64,000 nucleotides of DNA from Paraburkholderia sp. CNPSo 3274 (GTDB lineage Bacteria > Pseudomonadota > Gammaproteobacteria > Burkholderiales > Burkholderiaceae), in NCBI RefSeq assembly GCF_024206475.1, contig NZ_JAMBPR010000040.1, forward strand, positions 1 through 64,000, written 5' to 3'. Both the position numbers and the translations under genes were made by a program. Under the pieces are notes generated by a model that did no database searches, was not told the origin of the DNA, and saw only the letters and a list, made by a program, of their open reading frames with translations. Position 1 is the first letter of the stretch. Every line of letters starts with the position of its first letter. This document shows positions 33,481 through 42,170 of the stretch, piece after piece.

Positions 33481-33516
33481 AACAGCGGCTGCAGGTTGAA
33501 CTGCAGCCGCTGTTTT
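33481..33516. terminator. Bidirectional terminator between regulator and dioxovalerate dehydrogenase
   Basis: A perfect 14-bp stem AACAGCGGCTGCAG / CTGCAGCCGCTGTT with loop GTTGAA is flanked by a short A run on the left and a T run on the right. It can therefore end both convergent transcripts. Confidence 0.92.
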
Positions 33517-33551
33517 CATTTGCGAAGCGCGAAAGGCGCTGACGAGGCAGC

Positions 33552-35135
33552 TCAGCCGCGCACCAGTTCGCCGTTCTTGCGCCGCCAGAGGTCGAGCGGA
33601 TTGGCGTCCGCAAGCGCCTGCGGCAGCAGTTCGGCCGGGAAGTCCTGGTAACACACCGGCCGCAGGAAGCGCTCCATCGCGCTCGTGCCCACCGAGGTCG
33701 CGCGGCTATCGGACGTGGCCGGGAACGGGCCGCCGTGCACCATCGCGTGCGTGACCTCCACGCCGGTCGGGAAGCCGTTCACGAGCAGGCGGCCGGCCTT
33801 GCGCTCGAGTATCGGCACGAGGCGCATCGCGGCGGGCACGTCGGCGCGGTCCATCTGGATCGTCGCGGTCAGCTGCCCCGCGAAGTGTTCGGCCACGGCG
33901 AGCAGTTCGGTTTCGTCCTTGCAGCGCACGAGCGTCGAGGCTGGGCCGAACACTTCGTCTTCGAGGGCGGGCTGCGCGAGGAAAGTTTGCGCGTCCGTCA
34001 CGAAGAGGGCGGCGAACGCCTGGTTCGGGCCGCTCGCGCTCTGGCCTTGCGCGAGCGCGCTCACGCCCTGGGTTTCGGCCAGACGCCGCGCGCCTTCTTC
34101 ATACGCCGCATGGATACCCGCCGTGAGCATGGTCTGCGCGGGCTTGACGCCCAGCGCCTGCGCCGCGGCCTGCGCGAACTGGTCGAGCGCCGGACCCTCG
34201 ATGCCGATCGCCAGACCCGGATTCGTGCAGAACTGACCCGCGCCGAGCACGAGCGAATCGACGAAGCCCTGCGCGATGGCCGCACCGCGTGCCGCGAGCG
34301 CCTCGGGCAGCAGGAACACGGGATTGATGCTGCTCATTTCCGCGTAGACGGGAATGGGCTCGGGCCGATTCGCGGCGATGCGCATGAGCGCCGTGCCGCC
34401 CGCGCGCGAGCCGGTGAAGCCCACGGCCTTGATGGCCGGATGCGCAACGAGCGCCTCGCCCACCGTGCGCCCCGCGCCGACGATGAGCGAGAACACCCCC
34501 TCGGGCAGCCCCATCTCCTGCACGGCCTGCTGGATCACGCGGCCCACCATCTCCGAGGTGCCGAGGTGCGCGCCGTGCGCCTTGACGATGACCGGGCAGC
34601 CCGCCGCCAGCGCTGCGGCCGTGTCGCCGCCCGCCACCGAGAACGCGAGCGGGAAGTTGCTCGCGCCGAACACGGCGACCGGGCCGAGCGCGATTTTCTG
34701 CAGACGCAGGTCGGCGCGCGGCAGCGGCTTGCGCTCGGGCAGGGCGGCGTCGAGCGTGGGCGTGAGCCACAGTCCCTGGCGCACTTCCTGTGCGAACAGC
34801 TTCAGTTGACCGACGGTGCGGCCGCGCTCGCCTTCGAGGCGTGCCTTGGGCAGGCCGGTTTCCGCGTGGGCGCGTTCGGTGAGCGCGTCGCCGAGCGCGG
34901 CGATGCCGTCGGCGATGCGTTCGAGGAACGCCGCGCGCACGGCGAGGGGCAGCGTGCGGTAGGCGTCGAACGCCGCGGCGGCGAGCTTGCAGGCGGCGTC
35001 GACGTCGGCGGCCGTGCCGCTGCCGAAGGCCGGCGCGGGGATCGCTTCGCCCGTGGCGGGATTGAAAGCCGCGAGCGGCTTTTCCGAGCCGCGCACGGCG
35101 CGGCCTCCAATGAGCATGTCGCCAGTGATTTGCAT
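33552..35135 (-). CDS. 2,5-dioxovalerate (alpha-ketoglutaric semialdehyde) dehydrogenase
   Basis: This 527-residue NAD(P)-dependent enzyme oxidises alpha-ketoglutaric semialdehyde to alpha-ketoglutarate, the last step of the non-phosphorolytic sugar-acid pathway. It is an aldehyde dehydrogenase with the nucleotide-site strand ALGPVAVFGASNFPLAFS, the base Glu in PVYAEMSSINP and the catalytic Cys in GAGQFCTNPG. That last motif, and the VNGFPTGVEVTHAMVHGGP block, are typical of the 2,5-dioxovalerate group rather than of betaine aldehyde dehydrogenases. CGGAGACGAC precedes the ATG. It is divergent from the transporter-lactonase-dehydratase operon and shares an operator-like sequence with it. Confidence 0.93.
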   Translation of the reverse strand: MQITGDMLIGGRAVRGSEKPLAAFNPATGEAIPAPAFGSGTAADVDAACKLAAAAFDAYRTLPLAVRAAFLERIADGIAALGDALTERAHAETGLPKARLEGERGRTVGQLKLFAQEVRQGLWLTPTLDAALPERKPLPRADLRLQKIALGPVAVFGASNFPLAFSVAGGDTAAALAAGCPVIVKAHGAHLGTSEMVGRVIQQAVQEMGLPEGVFSLIVGAGRTVGEALVAHPAIKAVGFTGSRAGGTALMRIAANRPEPIPVYAEMSSINPVFLLPEALAARGAAIAQGFVDSLVLGAGQFCTNPGLAIGIEGPALDQFAQAAAQALGVKPAQTMLTAGIHAAYEEGARRLAETQGVSALAQGQSASGPNQAFAALFVTDAQTFLAQPALEDEVFGPASTLVRCKDETELLAVAEHFAGQLTATIQMDRADVPAAMRLVPILERKAGRLLVNGFPTGVEVTHAMVHGGPFPATSDSRATSVGTSAMERFLRPVCYQDFPAELLPQALADANPLDLWRRKNGELVRG

Positions 35136-35166
35136 GTCGTCTCCGAGTATCGTTTCAGTGAGTTAA

Positions 35167-35179
35167 GTCATCGTACAAC
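35167..35179 (-). promoter_or_regulatory. Operator-like site before the dioxovalerate dehydrogenase gene
   Basis: On the minus strand the site reads GTTGTACGATGAC, which matches 10 of 13 bases of the regulator's own operator. It lies about 32 bp before the dehydrogenase start codon. It also matches 11 of 13 bases of the site before the transporter gene. Confidence 0.5.
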
Positions 35180-35336
35180 CATCATACGCCAGATCGTCGC
35201 CGCCGAACACCTGCGGCAGGCGCCCTTTGCCGGTGAGGGGCGCCACAGGCGCGAAAAATCAAGCTTTACCGGTATGATTCCCGTTCCGGAGCAGGGTAAA
35301 CACGACATTGGCTCTCGAAGCGGGCAAGCTTAGAAT

Positions 35337-35349
35337 GTCATCAGACAAC
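35337..35349 (+). promoter_or_regulatory. Operator-like site before the glucarate transporter gene
   Basis: GTCATCAGACAAC matches 10 of 13 bases of the regulator's operator and is about 55 bp before the transporter start. Read on the other strand it is GTTGTCTGATGAC, close to the dehydrogenase site. Confidence 0.5.
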
Positions 35350-35403
35350 GTACCACGAAGCATCCCATCCGCGCGCCGCCAGCGCCTACAGGAGACAACC
35401 CCG

Positions 35404-36735
35404 ATGTCCGCCCCTGCCAACCGTTATGAAGACCTGCTGGAGTCGGCTAGCGCCAAGGTCCTGCGGCACGTGCTCCCGCTCTTCCTCATCATGTTCATCG
35501 CGAACTATATCGACCGTGTGAACGTCGGTTTCGCCGGCGCGCACATGAAAGCCGATATCGGTCTTTCGGCGGCAGCGTATGGGTTCGGCGCGGGGCTGTT
35601 CTTCGTGGGCTATGCGATCTTCGAGGTGCCGTCCAACATCCTCATGCAAAAGTATGGCGCACGCGCCTGGCTCACGCGCATCATGGGCACGTGGGGCGTC
35701 GTGGCGGCCGCCATGGCGTTCGTGCACAACGACACCTCGTTCTACGTGCTGCGTTTTCTGCTGGGCGTTGCCGAAGCGGGCTTCTTTCCCGGCGTGATCT
35801 ATTACTTCGCGCAGTGGCTGCCGCAGAAAGAACGCGGCAAGGCGGCGGCGGTGTTTCTCGCGGGCTCGGCGTTCGCCTCGGTGCTCTCGGGTCCGATCAC
35901 GGGCGCGCTGCTTTCCGTGCGCGGCCTGGGTCTCGCGGGCTGGCAGTGGATGTTTCTGATCGAAGGCGGCTTTTCCATCGTGCTGTGCGGCGTGAGCTGG
36001 GTGTTCCTGAAGTCGCGCATTCGCGACGCGCACTGGCTCACGAGCGACGAGCAGGGCGCGCTCGAAATCTACCTGGCGCGCGAGCAGGCCGAGCGCGAAG
36101 CCGCTACGGGCGCGCACGTTCCGGTGCTGCGCCTCTTGAAGGACCCGCAGATCGTGCTGTTCTGCTTCCTCTACTTCGCCATTCAGCTCACGATCTACGC
36201 GGCCACGTTCTGGCTGCCCACGATCATCCGCAAGATGGGTGATCTCAGCGACTTCCAGGTGGGTCTCTACAACGCCATTCCGTGGATGATCGCCATCGTC
36301 GCGATGTACTGTTTCGCGCTGCTCTCGGCGAAGTACCGCTTCCAGCAGGCGTGGCTCGCCGTCGCGCTCGTGATCGCGGCCTGCGGCCTGTTCGCTTCGA
36401 CGTCGTCGGACCCGGTGTTCTCGTTCGTGGCGATCTGCTTCTCGGCCATCGGCTTCAAGGCGGCTTCGTCGCTGTTCTGGCCGATGCCGCAAGGCTATCT
36501 CGACACCCGCGTGGCCGCCGGCGTGATTGCGCTCATCAATTCGCTCGGCAACCTGGGCGGGTTCTTCGCGCCGGCCACCTTCGGCTATCTTCAACAGCAT
36601 ACGGGCTCGATTACGGGCGGCCTCTATGGCCTAGGTGTGACTTCGCTCATTGCCGCCGCCGCCGCGTTCCTCGCCCGCAACAAGCCGTCGCGCCGGGCCT
36701 TTGCCGACGATTCGGTCCGCAGCGGCGCGCACTGA
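35404..36735 (+). CDS. Glucarate-type MFS transporter (anion:cation symporter family)
   Basis: The 443-residue, twelve-helix protein belongs to the ACS family with GudP and GarP. Helix 1 carries NYIDRVNVGFAGAHMKADIG, and the helix 4 region carries VLRFLLGVAEAGFFPGVIYY. It is placed as glucarate/galactarate importer because glucarate dehydratase and the rest of the pathway follow. AGGAGACAACCCCG precedes MSAPANRYEDL. It begins the likely four-gene operon of transporter, lactonase, dehydratase and KDG dehydratase. Confidence 0.88.
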   Translation: MSAPANRYEDLLESASAKVLRHVLPLFLIMFIANYIDRVNVGFAGAHMKADIGLSAAAYGFGAGLFFVGYAIFEVPSNILMQKYGARAWLTRIMGTWGVVAAAMAFVHNDTSFYVLRFLLGVAEAGFFPGVIYYFAQWLPQKERGKAAAVFLAGSAFASVLSGPITGALLSVRGLGLAGWQWMFLIEGGFSIVLCGVSWVFLKSRIRDAHWLTSDEQGALEIYLAREQAEREAATGAHVPVLRLLKDPQIVLFCFLYFAIQLTIYAATFWLPTIIRKMGDLSDFQVGLYNAIPWMIAIVAMYCFALLSAKYRFQQAWLAVALVIAACGLFASTSSDPVFSFVAICFSAIGFKAASSLFWPMPQGYLDTRVAAGVIALINSLGNLGGFFAPATFGYLQQHTGSITGGLYGLGVTSLIAAAAAFLARNKPSRRAFADDSVRSGAH

Positions 36736-36774
36736 GCCCGAGCGCAACCCTCAATCGAGAAGGAAACACCCACC

Positions 36775-37863
36775 ATGAACCAGCCGAACCCCGAACGCTT
36801 CTTCGTCTACGTCGCGAATTCGAAAGACGGCGACATTGGCGTGTTCCATCTCGATGCGCGCAATGGCGCGCTCACGCCGCAAGCGCGCGTGGCCGCGCAG
36901 GACAACGTGATGCCGATGGCGCTTTCGCCCGATCGCCGCCGCCTTTACGCGGCCACGCGCGGCGCGGACAAGCGCATCAACGACTACGCCATCGACGCGC
37001 AAAGCGGCAGCCTCGCGCCGCGCGTGCAGACGCCGATCGAAGCGAGCCTCGCGTATCTGTGTGCCGAGCCGCAGGGGCGTTTCCTGCTGGGCGCTTCGTA
37101 CGGCGAGCATCGCGTGAGCCTGTATGGCGCGAAAGATCTCGAGAACGGGCAGGGCGCGCCGCTGCAGGTGATCGGCGATATCGAGCACGCGCACGCTGTG
37201 ATCGTTTCCGTCGACGGGCGCTTCGCGTATGCGTCGTCGCTCGGCAGCAACCGCGTGTTTGCGTTCGCGCTGGAAGACGCGGGGCGCCTCGTCGAGATCG
37301 GCGCGGTCGATCTCGGTGCAGGCTTCGGCCCGCGGCATCTGCGCTTTTCGCCCAACGGCGACGTGCTGTACGTGCTGAGCGAATTCCGCGCGACGGTGGC
37401 GGCTTTCGCGCGCGACGCCGCCACAGGCAAGCTCACGGCGCTGCACGTTTCGCCGCGTGCTCCGGTTCTCGCGCATCTGAACGACGGCTTCGCGCGCCCG
37501 AGCCCCACGGACCCCGTGCAGCCCGACCCCGCTGTGCTCGCGAAGCTCGTCTGGGCCGCCGATATCCACGTTTCGCCCGATGGGCGCTTCGTCTACGTGT
37601 CCGAGCGCACGACGAGCCAGATTCTCACGCTGCGTGTAGCAGATAACGGCGCGCCCGAATACTTGGGTGCGACCGCGACCGAGACGCAGCCGCGCGGTTT
37701 TCGCATCGATCCGACGGGCCGTTTTCTCGTGGCGTGCGGAGAAAAATCGCAACACGTGTCGGTCTACGCGATCGATGCGGCGAGCGGCGCGCTCACACCC
37801 GTCTCGCGCGGCGAGGGCGGCAACGGCGCGAACTGGGTGGAGATCGTCGCCGCCAACGCTTGA
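36775..37863 (+). CDS. Lactonase-family beta-propeller protein (Pgl-like)
   Basis: The 362-residue protein is a seven-bladed propeller of the lactonase/6-phosphogluconolactonase (YbhE) type. Repeating blades end in strings such as SPDRRRLYAATRG, SPNGDVLYVLSE and SPDGRFVYVSERT. Within this cluster it may hydrolyse a sugar-acid lactone such as glucaro- or galactarolactone before dehydration. That substrate is inferred from position; no signal peptide is visible, so it acts in the cytoplasm. AAGGAAACACCCACC precedes the ATG. It lies 39 bp after the transporter gene and 65 bp before gudD. Confidence 0.88.
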   Translation: MNQPNPERFFVYVANSKDGDIGVFHLDARNGALTPQARVAAQDNVMPMALSPDRRRLYAATRGADKRINDYAIDAQSGSLAPRVQTPIEASLAYLCAEPQGRFLLGASYGEHRVSLYGAKDLENGQGAPLQVIGDIEHAHAVIVSVDGRFAYASSLGSNRVFAFALEDAGRLVEIGAVDLGAGFGPRHLRFSPNGDVLYVLSEFRATVAAFARDAATGKLTALHVSPRAPVLAHLNDGFARPSPTDPVQPDPAVLAKLVWAADIHVSPDGRFVYVSERTTSQILTLRVADNGAPEYLGATATETQPRGFRIDPTGRFLVACGEKSQHVSVYAIDAASGALTPVSRGEGGNGANWVEIVAANA

Positions 37864-37928
37864 CCGGTTCAACCCAAAGTTTCGATTGTCAGGGCGCAGC
37901 GCGCCGCACTTTTACAGGTAATCCGTTC

Positions 37929-39278
37929 ATGTCTACACAAACCGTTCAACCGAACGCCACGCCCGTTGTGACCGAGTTGCGCGTCGTGCCCGTGGCGGGC
38001 CGCGACAGCATGCTCCTGAACCTCTCCGGCGCGCACGGTCCGTTCTTCACGCGCAACGTCGTGCTGCTGCGCGACAGCGCGGGCAACACCGGCATCGGCG
38101 AAGTGCCGGGCGGCGAGGCGATCCGCAAGACGCTCGAAGACGCGCGCGCGTTCGTGGTCGGCCAGTCCATCGGCAATATGCAGTCGGTGCTCAATACCGT
38201 GCGCAAGCAGTTCGCCGATCGCGACTCGGGCGGCCGCGGCCTGCAGACCTTCGACCTGCGCACCACGATTCACGCGGTCACGGCGCTCGAAGCCGCGCTG
38301 CTCGATCTGCTCGGCCAGCATTTGAACGTGCCCGTTGCCGCGCTGCTTGGCGAAGGCCAGCAGCGCAGCGAAGTGGAGATGCTCGGCTACCTGTTCTTCA
38401 TTGGCGATCGCAACAAGACCGATCTCGCCTACGCGAGCGGCGCCGATGGCCGCGACGACTGGGAGCGCCTGCGCACCGAAGAGGCGATGACGCCGGACGC
38501 GGTCGTGCGTCTGGCCGAAGCCGCGCAAGCGCGCTACGGCTTCAACGACTTCAAGCTCAAGGGCGGCGTGCTGGCGGGCGGCGCGGAAATGGAAGCGGTC
38601 ACGGCGCTGGCCGAGCGCTTTCCCGAAGCGCGCGTGACGCTCGACCCGAACGGCGCGTGGTCGCTGGCCGAAGCCATCCGCCTGTGCCGCGACAAGCACG
38701 ACGTGCTCGCTTACGCGGAAGACCCTTGCGGCGCGGAAAACGGCTATTCGGGCCGCGAGGTGATGGCCGAGTTCCGCCGCGCCACCGGCCTGCCCACGGC
38801 CACCAACATGATCGCGACCGACTGGCGCCAGATGGGTCACGCCATTCAGCTGCAATCGGTGGACATTCCGCTCGCCGATCCGCACTTCTGGACCATGCAG
38901 GGCGCGGTGCGCGTGGCGCAGATGTGTAACGACTGGGGCCTCACATGGGGCTCGCACTCGAACAACCACTTCGATATTTCGCTCGCGATGTTCACGCATG
39001 CGGCCGCCGCAGCGCCTGGCAAGATCACGGCGATCGACACGCACTGGATCTGGCAGGACGGCCAGCGCCTCACGCGCGAGCCGCTGCAGATCGTGGGCGG
39101 CAAGGTGCAGGTGCCGCAAAAGCCGGGCCTTGGCATCGAGATCGACATGGACGAGCTGGAAAAGGCCCACGCGCTCTACAAGGAGCACGGCCTCGGCGCG
39201 CGCGACGACGCGATCGCCATGCAATACCTCATTCCCAACTGGAAATTCGACAACAAGCGTCCGTGCCTCGTGCGCTGA
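37929..39278 (+). CDS. gudD: D-glucarate dehydratase
   Basis: This 449-residue enolase-superfamily enzyme dehydrates D-glucarate to 5-keto-4-deoxyglucarate. The general base Lys lies in FNDFKLKGGV. The magnesium ligands are Asp in TLDPNGAW, Glu in AYAEDPCG and Asn in TATNMIATDW, and the His-containing base is in WGSHSNNHFD. These strings are diagnostic for GudD. AGGTAATCCGTTC precedes the ATG; upstream in-frame codons overlap the lactonase gene and are arginine-rich. The enzyme also accepts idarate in known cases. Confidence 0.96.
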   Translation: MSTQTVQPNATPVVTELRVVPVAGRDSMLLNLSGAHGPFFTRNVVLLRDSAGNTGIGEVPGGEAIRKTLEDARAFVVGQSIGNMQSVLNTVRKQFADRDSGGRGLQTFDLRTTIHAVTALEAALLDLLGQHLNVPVAALLGEGQQRSEVEMLGYLFFIGDRNKTDLAYASGADGRDDWERLRTEEAMTPDAVVRLAEAAQARYGFNDFKLKGGVLAGGAEMEAVTALAERFPEARVTLDPNGAWSLAEAIRLCRDKHDVLAYAEDPCGAENGYSGREVMAEFRRATGLPTATNMIATDWRQMGHAIQLQSVDIPLADPHFWTMQGAVRVAQMCNDWGLTWGSHSNNHFDISLAMFTHAAAAAPGKITAIDTHWIWQDGQRLTREPLQIVGGKVQVPQKPGLGIEIDMDELEKAHALYKEHGLGARDDAIAMQYLIPNWKFDNKRPCLVR

Positions 39279-39329
39279 ACGCCCTCATCAACTGAACACC
39301 CTTACTGACTTCGCAACAGGATCAAGACC

Positions 39330-40247
39330 ATGACCACGCCGCAAGAACTCAAGCAAATCGTCTCCGAAGGCCTGCTTTCGTTCCCCGTGACCGACTTCGA
39401 CGCGCAAGGCAACTTCCGCGCGAGCACTTACGCCGAGCGCCTCGAATGGCTGGCTCCGTATGGCGCGAGCGCGCTGTTTGCGGCAGGCGGCACGGGCGAA
39501 TTCTTCTCGCTCACGAAGAGCGAATACTCGCAGGTCATCAAGACCGCCACCGAAACCTGCAAGGGCAAGGTGCCGATTCTCGCAGGCGCGGGCGGGGCGA
39601 CGCGTGTGGCCATCGAATACGCGCAGGAAGCCGAGCGCAACGGCGCGCAAGGCATTCTGCTGATGCCGCACTACCTCACGGAAGCGTCGCAGGAAGGCAT
39701 TGCCGCGCACGTGGAGCAGGTCTGCAAGGCCGTGCCGAAGATGGGCGTGATCGTCTACAACCGCGCCAATTCGAAGCTCAACGCCGACATGCTCGAGCAG
39801 CTCGCGGAGCGCTGCGAAAACCTCATCGGCTTCAAGGACGGCGTGGGCGAGATCGAGGCGATGGTGACGATCCGCCGTCGTTTGGGCGACCGATTCTCGT
39901 ACCTGGGCGGCCTGCCCACGGCCGAAGTCTACGCAGCGGCGTACAAGGCGCTGGGCGTGCCCGTGTATTCGTCGGCGGTGTTCAACTTCATTCCGAAGAC
40001 GGCCATGGAGTTCTACCGCGCGATTGCCGCCGACGACCACGCGACGGTGGGCAAGCTCATCGACGAATTCTTCCTGCCGTACCTCGCCATTCGCAATCGC
40101 CGCGCGGGTTACGCAGTGAGCATCGTGAAGGCGGGCGCGAAGCTCGTGGGCCGCGACGCGGGCCCGGTGCGCGCACCGCTCACCGACCTCACGGAAGAGG
40201 AAGTGGCGCAGCTCGACGTGCTGATCAAGAAGCTCGGCGCGCAGTAA
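39330..40247 (+). CDS. kdgD: 5-dehydro-4-deoxyglucarate dehydratase (decarboxylating)
   Basis: This 305-residue (beta/alpha)8 barrel of the DHDPS/NAL family converts 5-keto-4-deoxyglucarate to alpha-ketoglutaric semialdehyde, CO2 and water. The Schiff-base Lys is in LIGFKDGVGE and the catalytic Tyr in GVIVYNRANSK. The substrate loop GGTGEFFSL is typical. The semialdehyde is then oxidised by the divergent dehydrogenase. AGGATCAAGACC precedes the ATG, 51 bp after gudD. Confidence 0.96.
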   Translation: MTTPQELKQIVSEGLLSFPVTDFDAQGNFRASTYAERLEWLAPYGASALFAAGGTGEFFSLTKSEYSQVIKTATETCKGKVPILAGAGGATRVAIEYAQEAERNGAQGILLMPHYLTEASQEGIAAHVEQVCKAVPKMGVIVYNRANSKLNADMLEQLAERCENLIGFKDGVGEIEAMVTIRRRLGDRFSYLGGLPTAEVYAAAYKALGVPVYSSAVFNFIPKTAMEFYRAIAADDHATVGKLIDEFFLPYLAIRNRRAGYAVSIVKAGAKLVGRDAGPVRAPLTDLTEEEVAQLDVLIKKLGAQ

Positions 40248-40275
40248 CGCTTCCGGTATCTACGCCATGCTCGCG

Positions 40276-40298
40276 ACAGGGCCCTTGCGGCCCTGTTT
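40276..40298 (+). terminator. Terminator of the glucarate operon
   Basis: ACAGGGCC and GGCCCTGT form an eight-bp stem with loop CTTGC, followed by TT. It lies 28 bp after kdgD and just before the convergent H-NS-like gene. The T tract is short. Confidence 0.65.
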
Positions 40299-40319
40299 GC
40301 TGATGAAGGGCGCGGTCGG

Positions 40320-40562
40320 TCAGGCGTTGTCGCCGAACAGGTCCAGATTCGCGCGCTCGCGCTTTTTGCCTTCAGCCTTGTTCGCGCGGCGCGCGGTCTT
40401 TTCGCGGCGCGGCTTGCCAAACACCTCGTCGGGCGTGAAGCCGAATTCGGCGATTGCCGCGCGCACGTTGGCCAGTGCCTCGTGCGCCGCTTCGGCGCGC
40501 ACCGCTTCGATGCGCTCGTCGAGTTCGCGCTTCTGGGCGAGCAATTCGCGGTAGGTAGCCAT
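40320..40562 (-). CDS. Short H-NS-like protein without DNA-binding domain
   Basis: The 80-residue protein begins MATYRELLAQKRELDERIEA like the coiled-coil oligomerisation domain of Burkholderia H-NS/MvaT-type proteins. The C-terminal DNA-binding part with the usual YRDP...G..W.GRGKPPKW stretch is missing. It ends instead in a basic linker (KPRREKTARRANKAEGKK) and LDLFGDNA. It may act like truncated H-NS modulators by forming mixed oligomers, or bind DNA through its basic tail. The stop is a clean TGA with no sign of a downstream continuation. The ribosome site is weak. Confidence 0.75.
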   Translation of the reverse strand: MATYRELLAQKRELDERIEAVRAEAAHEALANVRAAIAEFGFTPDEVFGKPRREKTARRANKAEGKKRERANLDLFGDNA

Positions 40563-40646
40563 CGATAATTCTTGTCGAGTGAAAACGAGCCGCTGATTTT
40601 ACGCGCTGTGCGGGCTTCGCGTGGGTTTTACACCGCACAAGCGGTA

Positions 40647-41342
40647 TCAAAGATACGCGGCGAGCAGCGCAACCACGACGCCCGATAACCCCATCAGCAA
40701 GGCCGCGAGCCAAAGCGACCCGCGCGCGGGCGTGCGCACCGAGGCGGGCAGACGCTTTTTGCCGCTCACCATCGGGCCGATCAGATTGTGGCCTTTCACT
40801 AGCGCATAGACGGCAATCGCGCACACGTGCAGCACGACGGCCGCCGCGAGCAGATCCCAGCCCCACGCGTGCATGCCGGCGATCGCATTGGCGATTTTCG
40901 CGGGCACGATTTCGCTGAGCGGGCCTTCGTCGGCGATGTCGTTGTTGTCGTAGAGACCGGTGAGTGTTTCGATCAGCAGCAGCGCGAGCAGCAGCAGAAC
41001 CATCCATCCACCGGCCGCGTTGTGCCCCACCTGGACGTCGGGCTCGCGCCGCAGCAGATGGCGCAGATGTTCGATCGCCTTGCGCGGCGAAGCGACGAAG
41101 CGCGAGAAGCGCGCGGTCTCGCTGCCGAAGCACCCCCACAGGATGCGAAACAGCACGAGCGCGAGCAGCGTCTCGCCGAGGCGCACGTGCATCTGCATCC
41201 AGTTCATGCGCTGCGTGATGTAGGCGGCCGCCACGAGGACGACGGTCAGCCAGTGAAAAAGGCGCGTGGGCAGGTCCCAAACAGGCACGCGGCGGTCGGG
41301 GTGCTCGGGGCGGTGGCGGGTTGCGGATGTCGTGGAGTTCAT
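40647..41342 (-). CDS. Cytochrome b561-family membrane protein
   Basis: The 231-residue protein has four to five membrane helices. Heme b His ligands are likely in DLPTRLFHWLTV, MQMHVRLGE, AGMHAWGW and VVLHVCAIAVY. The family passes electrons between soluble carriers and the quinone pool and is often linked to secreted redox proteins. The ATG at MNSTTSAT is chosen; another in-frame start lies 14 codons upstream and neither has a clear ribosome site. The neighbouring gene on the other side is a divergent channel protein. Confidence 0.87.
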   Translation of the reverse strand: MNSTTSATRHRPEHPDRRVPVWDLPTRLFHWLTVVLVAAAYITQRMNWMQMHVRLGETLLALVLFRILWGCFGSETARFSRFVASPRKAIEHLRHLLRREPDVQVGHNAAGGWMVLLLLALLLIETLTGLYDNNDIADEGPLSEIVPAKIANAIAGMHAWGWDLLAAAVVLHVCAIAVYALVKGHNLIGPMVSGKKRLPASVRTPARGSLWLAALLMGLSGVVVALLAAYL

Positions 41343-41516
41343 GATTCGAGGCGGGCGGCCGGGCGTGGCGCTCAACGGCATCATAGGTCAGGAACGCGCG
41401 CGCCATGTGTGGCGCAACATACGCCACTGCGACGCCCCTGCGACGACGTGGCATCGCGCGGCGACTTCGGCCATACTTGCCGCTTGCCTTACATCCCTTG
41501 CAAACCGATTCCGCAG

Positions 41517-42116
41517 ATGGAAAAAAACCGACTCGAAGCGTTTAGCGATGGCGTGCTCGCCATCATCATCACCATCATGGTGCTGGAACTCAAGGTGCCG
41601 CATGGCGACGATCTCGCTGCGCTCGCGCCGCTCTGGCCGGTTTATCTGAGCTATGTGTTGAGCTTCATCTACGTGGGTATCTACTGGAACAACCATCACC
41701 ACATGCTCCAGGTGGCGCGCCGCGTGAACGGCTCGGTGCTCTGGGCCAACCTGCATCTGCTGTTCTGGCTTTCGCTGCTGCCGTTCACCACGGGCTGGAT
41801 GGGCGAGAACGAGTTCGGGCGCTGGCCGACCGCGCTCTACGGCGTCAACCTGCTGCTCTGCGCGTTGGCCTACGTCGTGCTGCAATTCACGCTCGTGCGC
41901 TATCACGGTACGCAAAGCCCGCTTGCCATTGCGCTGGGCAATGACGTGAAGGGCAAGATTTCACCGGTGCTTTATCTGGCGGGGTTTGCGCTCGCGGCGC
42001 TCGACTATCCGCGCATTGGCGCGCTCTTCTACTTCTTCGTGGCGTTGCTCTGGCTCGTGCCCGATCAACGGATGGAGCGGCTCGCCCTCGCGGCCGGCGA
42101 AAAAAAGGAAGAGTAA
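41517..42116 (+). CDS. TMEM175-family (DUF1211) potassium channel-like protein
   Basis: The 199-residue protein starts with RLEAFSDGVLAI, the RxxxFSD signature of helix 1 in bacterial TMEM175 channels. It has about six helices, and bacterial homologues assemble as tetramers conducting K+. The HHHML stretch after helix 3 is unusual in having three adjacent histidines. The start is set by the family motif at residue 5; the ribosome site is weak. It diverges from the cytochrome b561 gene. Confidence 0.9.
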   Translation: MEKNRLEAFSDGVLAIIITIMVLELKVPHGDDLAALAPLWPVYLSYVLSFIYVGIYWNNHHHMLQVARRVNGSVLWANLHLLFWLSLLPFTTGWMGENEFGRWPTALYGVNLLLCALAYVVLQFTLVRYHGTQSPLAIALGNDVKGKISPVLYLAGFALAALDYPRIGALFYFFVALLWLVPDQRMERLALAAGEKKEE

Positions 42117-42125
42117 GCAGCACCA

Positions 42126-42150
42126 GGGCCGGCGCGCGTGCGGCCGGCCC
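42126..42150. terminator. Hairpin between convergent TMEM175 and DUF4142 genes
   Basis: GGGCCGGC and GCCGGCCC form an eight-bp GC-only stem with a nine-base loop, followed by CTTTG. It is suitable as a shared terminator. Confidence 0.55.
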
Positions 42151-42170
42151 CTTTGAGCATCACATCGTCA

